Shown piece after piece: positions 52,656-61,768 of a stretch of DNA of 64,000 nt. How positions within the stretch are numbered: position 1 is the stretch's first letter; each line of letters opens with the position of its first letter. Both the position numbers and the translations under genes were made by a program. Under the pieces are notes generated by a model. It was not told the DNA's origin. It searched no databases and worked only from the letters and a program-made list of their open reading frames with translations. The DNA lies in assembly GCA_023444445.1 (NCBI GenBank), contig JAEXMK010000212.1:1-64000 (forward strand), given 5' to 3'. Source of the DNA: Pseudomonadota bacterium. Its GTDB lineage: Bacteria; Pseudomonadota; Alphaproteobacteria; Rhizobiales; Rhizobiaceae.

Positions 52656-53852
52656 TTAGTCCGGCCAGCGCAGCATGCCATCGAAACGGTGGCGGCTGCG
52701 GTCTTCGAACGGCGTGGCAATTACCTCGTTGGAAGCGCGCGCCTTATCCAGCTCTTCCGCCAGACGGGACGCCACGACGGTCTCCTGGCCTGGATGCAGG
52801 TTGCAGGGGTCAAGATAGAAATAGCGATGTTCTACCTCGTGATCGCGGGTAATGATCGGCGGATTGCCTCTGGCCAGCGCCGTCGTCAGGTCCCATGCCG
52901 TGATATGAGCTTCTTCGGCATCAATGATGACACGGAGCCGGTCGAGCGGGTTGTTGGTCGGGTCGGGCTCGATCAGCGCCGTCACGCCCGGACGTCCATC
53001 CAGCGTCTCTTTCCAGAGGTTGAGGTAGCCGGTTTCGCGCTCGCGAATGCCAGCATGGTCGCGCTTTTCCCAGGCTTCCAGCGCCGCCATCACGCCATAG
53101 ATGCTTTCCTTGCCGACCTTCATGCCGCGGCCGATACCCATATTCTGCAGGAAGGCGTTTCGCACGAGTTCCTTACTTCCGGCGACGATGCCCGACGTCG
53201 GGCCGCCGAGAAACTTGTGACCGGAATAGAGGACAACATCCGCCCCCGTTGCCAGAAACAGCTCCAGGTCATATTCGGACGCCGCATCAACGATAACAGG
53301 CACGCCCTTGGCATGTGCGATTTCAACGAATTCGGACAGGTGCAGCAGACCGTAATTCACCACATGGTGCGAGACAACATAGACCGCCGCAGCCGTCTTT
53401 TCAGTGATGGCATTTTCCATGTGGAAACGATGGGTCGATGTAGCCTGCCCGATCAGCACCACCTTGCCGCCGCCGAGGCGGATTGCCTGATCCACCGGTG
53501 CGCCATAGCTCACCACATGGCCCATCTGGACCAAAACCTCGTTCTTTTCCGGGGTCACATCGGGCAGTTTTTCGATGGCCAGTAGATTGTTCCCGGTGAT
53601 CGCACCCGCCACAGCAAGGCTGATGCCGGAAGAGCAGGACGCCGTGACGAAACCGGCCTCGCCGCCCGTCAGCCTTGCAATGATCGCGCTTGCCTTGCGT
53701 TGCAGATCATTGATCTCGACGAATTGCGGCAGGATGGCCGCCATGGCCTGAACGGCCTCGGGAACGACGATCGACGCGCCGAGCGAGGTCATGGTGCCCG
53801 AGACGTTGATGACCGGGCGAAGGCCGATCCTGCTTCTGATATCCTCGGTCAT
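52656..53852 (-). CDS. SelA-like PLP-dependent enzyme (D-glucosaminate-6-phosphate ammonia-lyase type)
   Basis: A 398-residue protein of the SelA/DgaE fold-type I PLP family. The N-terminus [16 protein letters not shown] and the Asp of [14 protein letters not shown] near residue 190 are family marks. The PLP lysine is in [20 protein letters not shown] near 215. These proteins are often misannotated as selenocysteine synthase; close relatives eliminate ammonia from amino sugars or beta-hydroxy amino acids. Start at 53852 follows GACAGGAGAAAGAC; the frame extends far upstream but over the divergent promoter region. It faces an IclR regulator and is followed by the dppDF gene. Related enzymes often occur beside cog3964 deacetylases, as here. 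Confidence 0.87.
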   Translation of the reverse strand: MTEDIRSRIGLRPVINVSGTMTSLGASIVVPEAVQAMAAILPQFVEINDLQRKASAIIARLTGGEAGFVTASCSSGISLAVAGAITGNNLLAIEKLPDVTPEKNEVLVQMGHVVSYGAPVDQAIRLGGGKVVLIGQATSTHRFHMENAITEKTAAAVYVVSHHVVNYGLLHLSEFVEIAHAKGVPVIVDAASEYDLELFLATGADVVLYSGHKFLGGPTSGIVAGSKELVRNAFLQNMGIGRGMKVGKESIYGVMAALEAWEKRDHAGIRERETGYLNLWKETLDGRPGVTALIEPDPTNNPLDRLRVIIDAEEAHITAWDLTTALARGNPPIITRDHEVEHRYFYLDPCNLHPGQETVVASRLAEELDKARASNEVIATPFEDRSRHRFDGMLRWPD

Positions 53853-53867
53853 GTCTTTCTCCTGTCT

Positions 53868-53921
53868 TTGCGATGCAATGGGCATCGACATATATGCCAT
53901 AATAATGTAATAGCTTCTCAA
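53868..53921. promoter_or_regulatory. Divergent selA-like/iclR promoters with candidate IclR operator
   Basis: For the IclR gene, TTGCGA at 53868-53873 is 17 bases from TATATG at 53891-53896. For the SelA-like gene (minus strand), TTGAGA (written TCTCAA at 53916-53921) is 17 bases from GGCATA (TATGCC at 53893-53898). The sequence CATAATAATG at 53898-53907 lies within both promoters. The same 10-mer occurs in complement at 60292-60301, just downstream of the dppA promoter, with similar flanking ATAT. Confidence 0.55.
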
Positions 53922-53940
53922 AACCCTTGAGGAGCCAAAA

Positions 53941-54777
53941 TTGGACGCCCATAGACTGGACGAAACGCCTTCAACCGCCCTGTCCGAGGCCGCCGAAAAC
54001 GCAGACGCGAAGGCGGCCAAGCGCTCGCGCGTCAGCGGCATCGACCGTGCGCTTCAGGTTATTGATTATCTTTACGAAACCGGATCGCCGGCCGGCGCTT
54101 ACGCCATTGCCAAGGCGATCAAGGCGCCGCTTTCCACCGTCTATGTGATCATTGACGATCTCGTCGAAAAGAACATGCTGGCGCGCAATGCCGATGGCAA
54201 TATCTGGCTCGGCGCGCGGCTTTACCATTATGGCCTCGCCTATGCCCGCTCGCTGGATTTCATGGGTGTCGCCACCCACGAAATGCACGATCTGTGCCGC
54301 CATGCGGGTGAAACCGTGCAGCTTTGCGGCCGCGATGGCGATCACATGCTTGTTCTGGCCATGGCCGATGGTCCGAGCCATTTTCAGGTCGCGTCCCGCG
54401 TCGGCACCCGTGTTCCCCTGAACTGGACGGCGTCCGGCCGCCTGCTGGTCGGGCATCTGCCGGAGGTAGAGCGCCTCGAACTTTTCCGACGCTGCGCCCG
54501 CTCCTCCCCCACCGGCCGTGCGGAAATCAATCCCGAGACCCTGTCGCAATCGGCGGCCGCCGCTTTCCATGACCGGCTGTCGATACAGGTCGCCGAATCC
54601 GATTACGCGGTCGCCTGCATCGCCTCGCCGATCTGCGACAACAGGGGCGAATGCGTTGCGACGATTTCCATCGTGCTGCCGGAACAGAAGGTGCTGGCGG
54701 ACGAAAGCCATTACACCGAACAGGTCAGGGTGTCGGCGGAACGGATCGAAAAGCTGATGGGCTGGCGCAACCATTAA
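53941..54777 (+). CDS. IclR-family transcriptional regulator
   Basis: A 278-residue regulator starting with TTG, nine bases after GAGGAG. About 25 extra residues precede the winged helix, which is [51 protein letters not shown], with [14 protein letters not shown] as the recognition region near residues 58-72. The ligand domain runs from about 110 to 275 and has [15 protein letters not shown] near 160 and [25 protein letters not shown] near 230. It probably controls both the SelA-like/dppDF operon and the dppABC-deacetylase operon. An in-frame alternative start further inside would remove only the N-terminal extension. Confidence 0.9.
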   Translation: MDAHRLDETPSTALSEAAENADAKAAKRSRVSGIDRALQVIDYLYETGSPAGAYAIAKAIKAPLSTVYVIIDDLVEKNMLARNADGNIWLGARLYHYGLAYARSLDFMGVATHEMHDLCRHAGETVQLCGRDGDHMLVLAMADGPSHFQVASRVGTRVPLNWTASGRLLVGHLPEVERLELFRRCARSSPTGRAEINPETLSQSAAAAFHDRLSIQVAESDYAVACIASPICDNRGECVATISIVLPEQKVLADESHYTEQVRVSAERIEKLMGWRNH

Positions 54778-54783
54778 ACGGCC

Positions 54784-55278
54784 TCAATCCTTGAGCGCGA
54801 CGATGGCTTCTATCTCAACGGTGATGTTGCCCGGCAGCGAGCCGAAACCGACGGCGGAGCGGGCATGTTGTCCCGCATCGCCGAACACATCGATGAAGAG
54901 ATCGGAGCAGCCGTTGATGACGCTCGGGTGATCGCGGAAATCGCTGACCGCATTGACCATACCGAGCAGCTTAACCACCTTTTTTACCCGCGATAGATCA
55001 CCCAGCGCCTCGTGCATGACGGCAAGCAGGTTGATACCGGTGAGACGTGCATGGTTATAGGCCTCTTCCAGGCCGATTTCCGCGCCCACCTTGCCGGCAT
55101 AAAGATGGCCGTTCTCTTCCCTAGGTCCCTGGCCCGAAAGATAAAGCATGTTGCCTTCCACCACATGGGTGACGAAATTGGCAATTGGCGGCGGCGGCGG
55201 CGGCAGGGAGATGCCAAGCGCGGCGAGCCGGTCATAGGGCGAAAGATGCCCTTCTGCTTCTAGCGTAGACTGTTTCAC
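54784..55278 (-). CDS. RidA/YjgF family enamine/imine deaminase
   Basis: A 164-residue Rid-family protein. The core begins at PIANFVTHVVEGNMLYLSGQGPREENG near residue 31. The key Arg and the following loop appear as ARSAVGFGSLPGNITVEIEAIVAL near residue 140, matching the active-site Arg and LP-x(4)-VEIE of RidA. An unusual PPPPPP run (residues about 26-31) links a 25-residue N-terminal extension to the core. Rid proteins hydrolyse reactive imines made by PLP ammonia-lyases. The neighbouring SelA-like PLP enzyme is a likely source. It lies downstream of the deacetylase gene on the same strand. Confidence 0.92.
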   Translation of the reverse strand: MKQSTLEAEGHLSPYDRLAALGISLPPPPPPIANFVTHVVEGNMLYLSGQGPREENGHLYAGKVGAEIGLEEAYNHARLTGINLLAVMHEALGDLSRVKKVVKLLGMVNAVSDFRDHPSVINGCSDLFIDVFGDAGQHARSAVGFGSLPGNITVEIEAIVALKD

Positions 55279-55360
55279 GCGAATTCCTCATAATGCCGGG
55301 ACGTCTATCCCGAAGTGTCTGCGGAAGGCGGAAGGTATAGCCCCGCCATTCCAGTCGGGT

Positions 55361-56584
55361 TCAGCGCCAGGAATAACCATGGCTGTGGCGCACCAGCTTG
55401 CGCGCCCTTGGAATATAACGGCTGGCAGCAATCGCTTCGGCGCCGATTACCGCGTAACGCGGCTCGAACAAGCGCGTCAGACGCGCCACATCCCCATTGG
55501 AATCGGTCGCTTCCAGATCGGAATCCACGAGATCGAAAACCGTGAAATCAGCGCGCTGGCCGACATCGAGGCGGTTTTCCATATCGAGGCGGATGACGGC
55601 GGCCGGATTGCGGGTAACGGCCTCGATGACATTTTCGAAGGGCATATCGACCGACAGCAGCTTCGACATGGTGGTCGCCAGATCCCACACCGGGAAATTC
55701 ATCGAATGGCCATGCAAATCCGTCGAGATCGAGAACGGCAGCAGCCCGCGTGCAATCGCCGCTTCCGCCACCTTGAAGGAGAAGGAGGCGCCGCCATGGC
55801 CGATATCCAGCCGGATGCCTTCGCCCGCGCAGCGTTCGGCAAGGTTGAACAGGTCCTCGTCTTCCATGATGCTGGAGCCCGACTTGCCGTTGAAGCAATG
55901 GGTCACGACATCGCCGGGCCCAAGAATTTCCAGCACCTCGTCATAAAGTGCGGGCGGTTCGCCCACATGCACCATCATCGGCACTTTCAGGATCTTGGCG
56001 ATCTTTTTGCCGAGTTTCACCGGCGTCACACCCCAGGAGCCGGTGATGACATGGCTCGCCCGCACCTTCAGGCCGACAATATGCTCGCTGTTTTCGGCAT
56101 AACATTCGAGGATACGATCAAGGTCGATATCTTTGATGTCGCGCAGTTCCGGCACGCGGTTGCACGCCACCAATCCGATTGAGCCGAGATTGAGGAAGGC
56201 CTTGATGCGCTCTCTCGAAGGTTCGATGATATATTCCCGGAAACCGTGGAAATTCGCCTCGCCCGCCGAACCTGCATCCACGAGGGTCGTAACGCCGCGT
56301 TCCGCCCCGCATTCGGAGGGGCGGATGGAGATATCGGTGCCGCCGTGCCAGATATGCACGTGCAGATCGACCCAGCCGGGCGAAATGAAGGCACCTTTGG
56401 CATCAATTCGCTGCGCATCCGCGGGCGCCTGCAGGGCAGAGCCTACCGCGGCGATCTTGCCGTCGCCGCCGATCAGAATATCGGTCGAAGCGTGAGACGC
56501 CCCCTTTCCGAAACCGACAGGTTTGACATTGGTGAGAAGAATGGGAGCTTGAAGAGGCGTTTTCGCCTGTTCGCCGGATGTCAT
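55361..56584 (-). CDS. Amidohydrolase-superfamily deacetylase, cog3964 type
   Basis: A 407-residue metallohydrolase once called dihydroorotase. Metal ligands are seen in WVDLHVHIWHGGTD near residue 68, the Lys of GLKVRASH near 175, MMVHVGEPP near 215, DVVTHCFNG near 236 and the Asp of ISTDLHGHS near 290. From memory, the C58 homologue Atu3266 was shown to hydrolyse acetylated alpha-hydroxy acids such as acetyl-(R)-mandelate and is not a dihydroorotase. The start overlaps closely with the end of dppC (one-base gap), with GAAGGGA upstream. It probably removes an acyl group from the compound imported by the Dpp-type system. Confidence 0.9.
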   Translation of the reverse strand: MTSGEQAKTPLQAPILLTNVKPVGFGKGASHASTDILIGGDGKIAAVGSALQAPADAQRIDAKGAFISPGWVDLHVHIWHGGTDISIRPSECGAERGVTTLVDAGSAGEANFHGFREYIIEPSRERIKAFLNLGSIGLVACNRVPELRDIKDIDLDRILECYAENSEHIVGLKVRASHVITGSWGVTPVKLGKKIAKILKVPMMVHVGEPPALYDEVLEILGPGDVVTHCFNGKSGSSIMEDEDLFNLAERCAGEGIRLDIGHGGASFSFKVAEAAIARGLLPFSISTDLHGHSMNFPVWDLATTMSKLLSVDMPFENVIEAVTRNPAAVIRLDMENRLDVGQRADFTVFDLVDSDLEATDSNGDVARLTRLFEPRYAVIGAEAIAASRYIPRARKLVRHSHGYSWR

Positions 56585-56585
56585 C

Positions 56586-57461
56586 TTACAAATCCCTTCG
56601 CAGTCTTGGGTCGAGCATGTCCCGCAGCCCGTCGCCGACCATTTGCAGCGACAGCACGGAAAGAATGATGGCAAAGCCGGGGAAATAGGTCATCCAGTCG
56701 GCCTGACCGATATATTGGCGGCCGGCGGAGATCATGGTTCCCCAAGTGGGTATTTCGGGGCTGACACCCAGCCCCAGAAAGGAAAGGCCCGCCTCAGCCA
56801 GCATGGCGCTGGCGAAAAGGAAAGTGCATTGCACGAGAATGGGCGAAACCAGATTGCGCAGCACATGCCGCGTCATGATGTGGAAGGTGGAAATGCCGAG
56901 CGCCTTCGCCGCCTCCACATAGGGCAATTCGCGGATCACCAGCGTCGAGGCGCGCACGATGCGGGCAAGGCGCGGCGAATAAACGACAGCAAGTGCGATG
57001 ATGACAGTCGTCAGCGACGGACCGAGTGCGGCGACCAGCGCGATGGCCAGCAGAATATCCGGAAAAGCCATCATCGCATCGATCAGCCGGGCGATCGGCG
57101 TATCCAGTTTCTGAAAGAAACCAGCGAGCAGGCCGAGCGTGATGCCGATCAGCGCCGAAAGCGCCACCACGGCGGCTCCAACCAGAAGCGAAAGTCTTCC
57201 GGCATAGATGGTGCGGGAAAACACGTCGCGGCCGAACTCGTCGGTGCCGAACCAGTAAATCTCACTCGGTGGCTTCAGACGGTTCACAATCGACAATTTC
57301 GACGGCGAATAAGGCGCAATCATCGGCGCGAAAACAGCAAGCAGCACAAAGACAACGAGAACAATGAGACCGGCAGCGACCGTCTTGCGCTTCAACAGGC
57401 GCCGAATGAAAAGGATGGTCGGGTTGCGGGCCGGCGGGGCGGTGGAAACAATATCGGCCAT
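56586..57461 (-). CDS. Dipeptide/opine ABC transporter permease DppC type
   Basis: A 291-residue permease. The N-terminal OppC segment has KRKTVAAGLIVLVVFVLLAVFAPMIAPYSPS. The EAA loop is LPYVEAAKALGISTFHIMTRHVLRNLVSPILV near residue 185. GLGVSPEIPTWGTMISAGRQYI near 240 is typical of DppC. Its ATG shares the last base position with the dppB stop, so translation is coupled. It pairs with DppB in the membrane. Confidence 0.94.
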   Translation of the reverse strand: MADIVSTAPPARNPTILFIRRLLKRKTVAAGLIVLVVFVLLAVFAPMIAPYSPSKLSIVNRLKPPSEIYWFGTDEFGRDVFSRTIYAGRLSLLVGAAVVALSALIGITLGLLAGFFQKLDTPIARLIDAMMAFPDILLAIALVAALGPSLTTVIIALAVVYSPRLARIVRASTLVIRELPYVEAAKALGISTFHIMTRHVLRNLVSPILVQCTFLFASAMLAEAGLSFLGLGVSPEIPTWGTMISAGRQYIGQADWMTYFPGFAIILSVLSLQMVGDGLRDMLDPRLRRDL

Positions 57462-58402
57462 CAGTAACGAACCCTCGGATCGACCAGCAGATAAAGCATG
57501 TCGATTGCAAAATTGATGAGCACGTAAAGCCCCGCGATGATGAGAAGCGCGCCCTGAATGACCGGATAATCTCGCCGGAGCACGGCCGAGACGACAAGAT
57601 TGCCGACGCCCGGCAGGCCGAAGACGGTTTCCGTTACGACTGCACCGGAAATCAGCACGGCGGCGGTGAGGCCAAGCACGGTGAGGATGGGAATGAGCGC
57701 ATTCTTCAGCGCATGTTTCATCACCACCCGGCGCTCCTTCACGCCCTTGGCTCTGGCGGTGCGGACATAATCGTCGCCGAGAACATCCAGCATCGAGGCG
57801 CGCGTGAAGCGCAGAATGAGGGCGGAAGAAACGAGGCCGAGCGCTATTGCCGGCAAGGTCAGGTGATACATGCGCTCAAGGAAGCTAGCACCCGGCCCGC
57901 CATACCCCGAAACCGGAAACAAATCGAGCCGCACGGCAAAGACCTGCATGAGGATGAGGCCAAGCCAGAAGCTCGGGATGCTTGCCGCCAGCATCGCAAT
58001 GGTGGTCGCGGCCTGATCCACGAAGGAACCACGCCGGTAAGCGGCGTAGATGCCGATGGGCAGCGCGATGACGCTGGCAATCAGCAACGAAAATATCGTC
58101 AGGAAGAAAGTCGGCTCCGCCCGGTCCAGCAGGGCTGATCCCACCGGCATGTTGAGAAAGATCGACTGGCCGAGATCACCCTTCAGCAACTGGCCTATAT
58201 AATAGACATATTGCACGCCAAGCGACTGATCGAGGCCGAGCCTTGTGCGCAGCTCCGCAATATCCTGCGCCGAGGCATCCGGCCCCAGCATCACGGCAGC
58301 CGGGTCTCCGGGGGTGACGCGCAGGATGACGAAAACGATGGTGACGACGAGGAACATCACCACGATCATTCCTGCAAGTCTTTGGAAAATATACCGTATC
58401 AC
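57461..58402 (-). CDS. Dipeptide/opine ABC transporter permease DppB type
   Basis: A 313-residue permease. The N-terminal YIFQRLAGMIVVMFLVVTIVFVILRVTPGDPA is the classic DppB start. The EAA loop is DYVRTARAKGVKERRVVMKHALKNALIPILTVLG near residue 205. The end LLVDPRVRY matches the family. It lies between dppA and dppC; a 325-base gap to dppA contains a palindromic element. Confidence 0.94.
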   Translation of the reverse strand: MIRYIFQRLAGMIVVMFLVVTIVFVILRVTPGDPAAVMLGPDASAQDIAELRTRLGLDQSLGVQYVYYIGQLLKGDLGQSIFLNMPVGSALLDRAEPTFFLTIFSLLIASVIALPIGIYAAYRRGSFVDQAATTIAMLAASIPSFWLGLILMQVFAVRLDLFPVSGYGGPGASFLERMYHLTLPAIALGLVSSALILRFTRASMLDVLGDDYVRTARAKGVKERRVVMKHALKNALIPILTVLGLTAAVLISGAVVTETVFGLPGVGNLVVSAVLRRDYPVIQGALLIIAGLYVLINFAIDMLYLLVDPRVRY

Positions 58403-58530
58403 GTATCAAGGCTCCGAAGCGGGTGATAGGCCGCGACCAGGCGACGGTTGAACTGAGTTAAAGATGGGTGCCGGCAATTCCGGCACTCGCAGTCGTAAAA
58501 ATCGGACCTTCCGCGTCTGCTTTATACTTC

Positions 58531-58649
58531 CCCTCATTCCTGTGCTTCTCACAGGAATCCAGCCGACGCGCGTCTGCGCGGCGGAAAGACTCCTCTCAGC
58601 CCAAGGACTTGGGCTGACTGGGTCCCTGTGACAAGCACAGGGATGAGGG
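58531..58649. repeat. 119-bp element of four hairpins, second copy (RPE-like)
   Basis: It has the same length and layout as 27009-27127. Terminal arms CCCTCAT and ATGAGGG pair. Hairpin 1 is ATTCCTGTG/CACAGGAAT-like, hairpin 2 keeps the identical core GCGCGTCTGCGCGG, hairpin 3 is TCAGCCCAAG/CTTGGGCTGA at 58596-58617 and hairpin 4 is CCCTGTG/CACAGGG. Most stem sequences differ from the first copy while still pairing. It occupies the gap 58403-58727 between dppA and dppB. Confidence 0.8.
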
Positions 58650-58727
58650 TGGAGATGCGACGAGGAAAAGAGGCCGTGTCGTCGTAGCGCCGGAAGCAAA
58701 GCCCGGCGCCCGATTGCCAGCCCGGTC

Positions 58728-60254
58728 TTATTTCGTAACCGAAGCATTCCAGAAATACGGCCATGGAGCCGGGTCGACACCATCAAGCTTGTTGGACTTG
58801 GCCGCTGCGGCATTGAAGTCACCGATCTTGATGAGCGGCAGCTCGGCATAGATCGTCTTCTGCACATTAGCCCAAAGCGCGAGGCGTTTTTCCGGATCGG
58901 CTTCCGAGGTGAAGGCGTCAACGGCTGCCTTACGTGCCGGCGTGTCCCACCAGCCCGGCGAACTGGTGGACAGAGCTCCCATCAGCGCCGGTTCCGGCAG
59001 GAAGGGGCTGTGGCTGATATAGATGTCCCAAAGCTTCGGGTCTGCGCGGCGCTGCGTCAGCGTTGCCCAATCCACCACCTGCATATCCACCTTGAAACCG
59101 GCGAGCTTCAAATATTCCGCCGCCACCTGCGCCATCTTGTAATGGAACTCATATTGGCGGCTGGTGAGGATGCGCAACGGCTCGCCGTTATAACCGGCGG
59201 CTTTGAGTTTTTCGGCAGCGGCTTCCGGGTTGCCGACATTATAATTGCCCTCGACACCCTCTTCCGTGTGCCAGGAGAAATTGTCGGGGTAATAGGCACC
59301 GTCCAGCGCGTAGAAATCCGTGCTGCCGAAAGCGGCGGCCAGCATGTCTTCCATGTTCAGCGCTTCGACCACGGCCTTGCGGACCTCAAGCTTGGAAGAC
59401 AGCCCCTCTTTGGTGTTGAAAACGAAGACCGGGAAACCGAACGGCTTCAGCATCATCGGCTGCGAGGCCGACGAAGACTTCACCTTGTCGAAAGACTCCA
59501 CCGGAATGGAATCGACATAGTCATACTGTCCGGAAACAGCGGCTTCCACGCGGGTATTCGGATCAGGCACCGGGACGAAGCGGATCTCATCGAGGTACTG
59601 GTGGCGAGCGCCGCCATAACCGTCGCTTTCGCCATCACGGGATTTGTAGCCGTCGAAACGCACGAGCTGGATATATTGGTCCGCCTTGCGTTCCTTCAGC
59701 ATATAGGGGCCGGTCCCGACAAATTCGGCCATTGGCTCTGCCTGCTTTTCAGCCGGCAGGATGATCGCCGCCGAATTATTGAAGGCAAGCAGCGAGGTCA
59801 GCGGCGCATAAGGCTGCTTGAGGGTGATCGTCACCGTTCCGGCATCCGGCGCGGAAATATTCTCGATGAAACCGGCTGCCTGCTTGCCGCGCGAGGCGAT
59901 CTTCATCCAGCGGGCGAGCGAGGCGACGACATCTTCCGAGGTCATGTCGCTGCCATCATGGAACTTGATGCCCTGGCGCAGCTTGATCGTGTAGGTTTTG
60001 CCGTCCGCACTGATCTCAGGCAGGCTTTCGGCTAGAAGCGGCGTCACCTTCCAGCCCTTGTCGAAGGTGTAGAGCGTCTCGAAAATATGCTGCGTGACGA
60101 TGCCGACCAGATCGGCGGTCGAGGCCATGGGATCGAGTGTCGGCGGCTCGCCGATCGTCGCGACGTTGATGACGCCACCCTTCTCCGCGGCCATCATCAT
60201 ACCGGGCGCGAGCAGCATTGCGGCGGTGGCGAGAAATGCAAGTTTACGTCTCAT
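58728..60254 (-). CDS. Dipeptide/opine ABC transporter substrate-binding protein DppA type
   Basis: A 508-residue family 5 extracellular solute-binding protein. The signal peptide covers residues 1-22 (LAFLATAAMLLAPGMMMAAE). The typical SBP_bac_5 blocks are TLDPMASTADLVGIVTQHIFETLYTFDKGWKVTPLLAESLPEISADGKTYTIKLRQGIKFHDGSDMTSEDVVASLARW, of which YTIKLRQGIKFHDGS near residue 90 is the signature, and later AAAFGSTDFYALDGAYYP. It binds peptides, opines or similar amino compounds. It is the first gene of the dppABC-deacetylase-ridA set. A promoter and a candidate IclR site lie just upstream. Confidence 0.94.
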   Translation of the reverse strand: MRRKLAFLATAAMLLAPGMMMAAEKGGVINVATIGEPPTLDPMASTADLVGIVTQHIFETLYTFDKGWKVTPLLAESLPEISADGKTYTIKLRQGIKFHDGSDMTSEDVVASLARWMKIASRGKQAAGFIENISAPDAGTVTITLKQPYAPLTSLLAFNNSAAIILPAEKQAEPMAEFVGTGPYMLKERKADQYIQLVRFDGYKSRDGESDGYGGARHQYLDEIRFVPVPDPNTRVEAAVSGQYDYVDSIPVESFDKVKSSSASQPMMLKPFGFPVFVFNTKEGLSSKLEVRKAVVEALNMEDMLAAAFGSTDFYALDGAYYPDNFSWHTEEGVEGNYNVGNPEAAAEKLKAAGYNGEPLRILTSRQYEFHYKMAQVAAEYLKLAGFKVDMQVVDWATLTQRRADPKLWDIYISHSPFLPEPALMGALSTSSPGWWDTPARKAAVDAFTSEADPEKRLALWANVQKTIYAELPLIKIGDFNAAAAKSNKLDGVDPAPWPYFWNASVTK

Positions 60255-60291
60255 GGTTAAGCTCCCAGCTCTTTGTTCTAGCCTGATGTTC

Positions 60292-60348
60292 CATTATTAT
60301 GTTATATGCATCTTTATAAGAGAATATCTCGATAAGACGCCTTGTCAA
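60292..60348 (-). promoter_or_regulatory. dppA promoter with candidate IclR operator
   Basis: On the minus strand TTGACA (TGTCAA at 60343-60348) is 16 bases from TATTCT (AGAATA at 60321-60326). About 20 bases further, CATAATAATG (CATTATTATG at 60292-60301) repeats the 10-mer found between the SelA-like and iclR genes. Its place just past the transcription start suits a repressor. The remaining gap to 60643 holds no credible gene; 60355-60640 is AT-rich and includes the glycosyltransferase promoter. Confidence 0.6.
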
Positions 60349-60643
60349 TGACAATGCGGTCCGATGACGGATTTTAGGGATCGGCGAACTGGAAACCGAT
60401 TTTTTAAGGAGGCGGAAAGAGCGCGGAGAATTACGCGGGATGGATGTTTCGCATTTGCGAACAAAGTGCTATTGAAGATGAGACTAAGATAGACATAATC
60501 GCCCACCCTTATTTATCGTTGCATTATTCGCCTTCCCGCAGCCGTGTTTTCAAGGGCTGCAGACAGACCAGATATTCGATACCGCCGCATTTATTCAAAA
60601 GCGGACAATAAATTTTTATTACGTTGATATTATTGAGGAAATT

Positions 60644-61768
60644 ATGAAGACGGCAATCGTGCATGACTGGCTCACCGACCGAGGTGGGGCCGAAAAAGTG
60701 CTTCACAACCTTCTCGAAATTTATCCTCACGCGGACCTCTATTGCCTCGTCGACTTCATGAGCGAGCGGGACCGGGGTTTCCTCGGCGGGCGTCTCGTCA
60801 ACACCTCCTTCATCCAGAAGCTGCCTTTCGCCCGAAAAAAATACCGCTCCTATCTGCCGCTGATGCCGCTCGCCATAGAGCAGTTTGACCTCAGCAGCTA
60901 TGATCTCGTCATCTCATCCAGCTATGCGGTCGCCAAGGGCGTCATCACCGGTCCCGGCCAGTTTCACGTCTCCTATATTCACAGCCCCATTCGTTATGCC
61001 TGGGATCTCCAGCATCAATATCTCAAGGAAACCCGGCTCAATCGCGGCGTCGCGTCGTGGATCGCGCGCGCCATTCTCCACTACATCCGCATGTGGGATA
61101 TCCGCACCACCCATGGTGTCGATCTCATGACGGTGAACTCCAAATTCATCCGCAATCGCGTGCGCAAATGTTATGGGCGTGACTCCACGGTGATCTACCC
61201 GCCTGTCGATACCGCGCATCTTTCCCCTTCCGACAGGAAAGGCGACTATTTCGTTACGGCCTCGCGGCTGGTGCCCTATAAAAAAGTGCACCTGATCGTG
61301 GAAGCCTTTGCGAAGATGCCTGACAAGCGGCTTGTCGTCATAGGCGACGGGCCGGACATGAAGCGCATCCGCGAAATCGCCGCACCGAATGTCGAAATCC
61401 TCGGTTTTGTCGGCAATGAAGAGCTTCACAAATACATGGCGGAAGCCAAGGCTTTCGTCTTTGCCGCGGAAGATGATTTTGGCATCGTTCCCGTCGAGTC
61501 CCAGGCGCTCGGCACCCCGGTGATCGCCTATGGCAAGGGCGGCGTGCTGGAAACCGTCGTTCCGCTCGGCGCCTCAAACCAGCCTACCGGCCTATATTTC
61601 GGTGAACAGACACCGGAGGCGATCTGCGCTGCGGTCCAGGAATTCGTCGATAATTCCGACCGTTTCGACAAAACCGCCTGCATCGACAATGCCGCCCGCT
61701 TCTCGCGCGAGCGCTTCCTTCGGGAATTCGCAGATACGGTGAATTTCGCGCTGGCTGAACGGGCGTGA
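60644..61768 (+). CDS. Glycosyltransferase family 4 protein
   Basis: A 374-residue GT-B fold retaining glycosyltransferase. The N-terminus KTAIVHDWLTDRGGAEKVLHNLLEIYPHADLY contains the GGAEK donor-side loop near residue 14. FHVSYIHSPIRYAWD near 107 and the C-terminal YFVTASRLVPYKKVHLIVEAFAKMPDKRLVVIGDGPD near 205 are typical of GT4. The E-x(7)-E motif appears as EDDFGIVPVESQALGTPVIAYGKGGVLETV near 282. It probably adds a sugar in surface polysaccharide synthesis. It precedes an OPX export lipoprotein gene by about 400 bases on the same strand. GAGGAAAT is the ribosome site. Confidence 0.9.
   Translation: MKTAIVHDWLTDRGGAEKVLHNLLEIYPHADLYCLVDFMSERDRGFLGGRLVNTSFIQKLPFARKKYRSYLPLMPLAIEQFDLSSYDLVISSSYAVAKGVITGPGQFHVSYIHSPIRYAWDLQHQYLKETRLNRGVASWIARAILHYIRMWDIRTTHGVDLMTVNSKFIRNRVRKCYGRDSTVIYPPVDTAHLSPSDRKGDYFVTASRLVPYKKVHLIVEAFAKMPDKRLVVIGDGPDMKRIREIAAPNVEILGFVGNEELHKYMAEAKAFVFAAEDDFGIVPVESQALGTPVIAYGKGGVLETVVPLGASNQPTGLYFGEQTPEAICAAVQEFVDNSDRFDKTACIDNAARFSRERFLREFADTVNFALAERA

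Noticed and set aside
52656-53852. Selenocysteine synthase SelA
   Set aside because: The protein is 398 residues, shorter than bacterial SelA, lacks the usual N-terminal tRNA-binding part, and no selB, selD or tRNA-Sec is nearby. The metabolic context favours a DgaE-like ammonia-lyase.
55361-56584. Dihydroorotase
   Set aside because: The metal motifs fit the amidohydrolase superfamily, but the gene sits in an uptake operon with no pyrimidine genes, and cog3964 members are known to have been misannotated this way.
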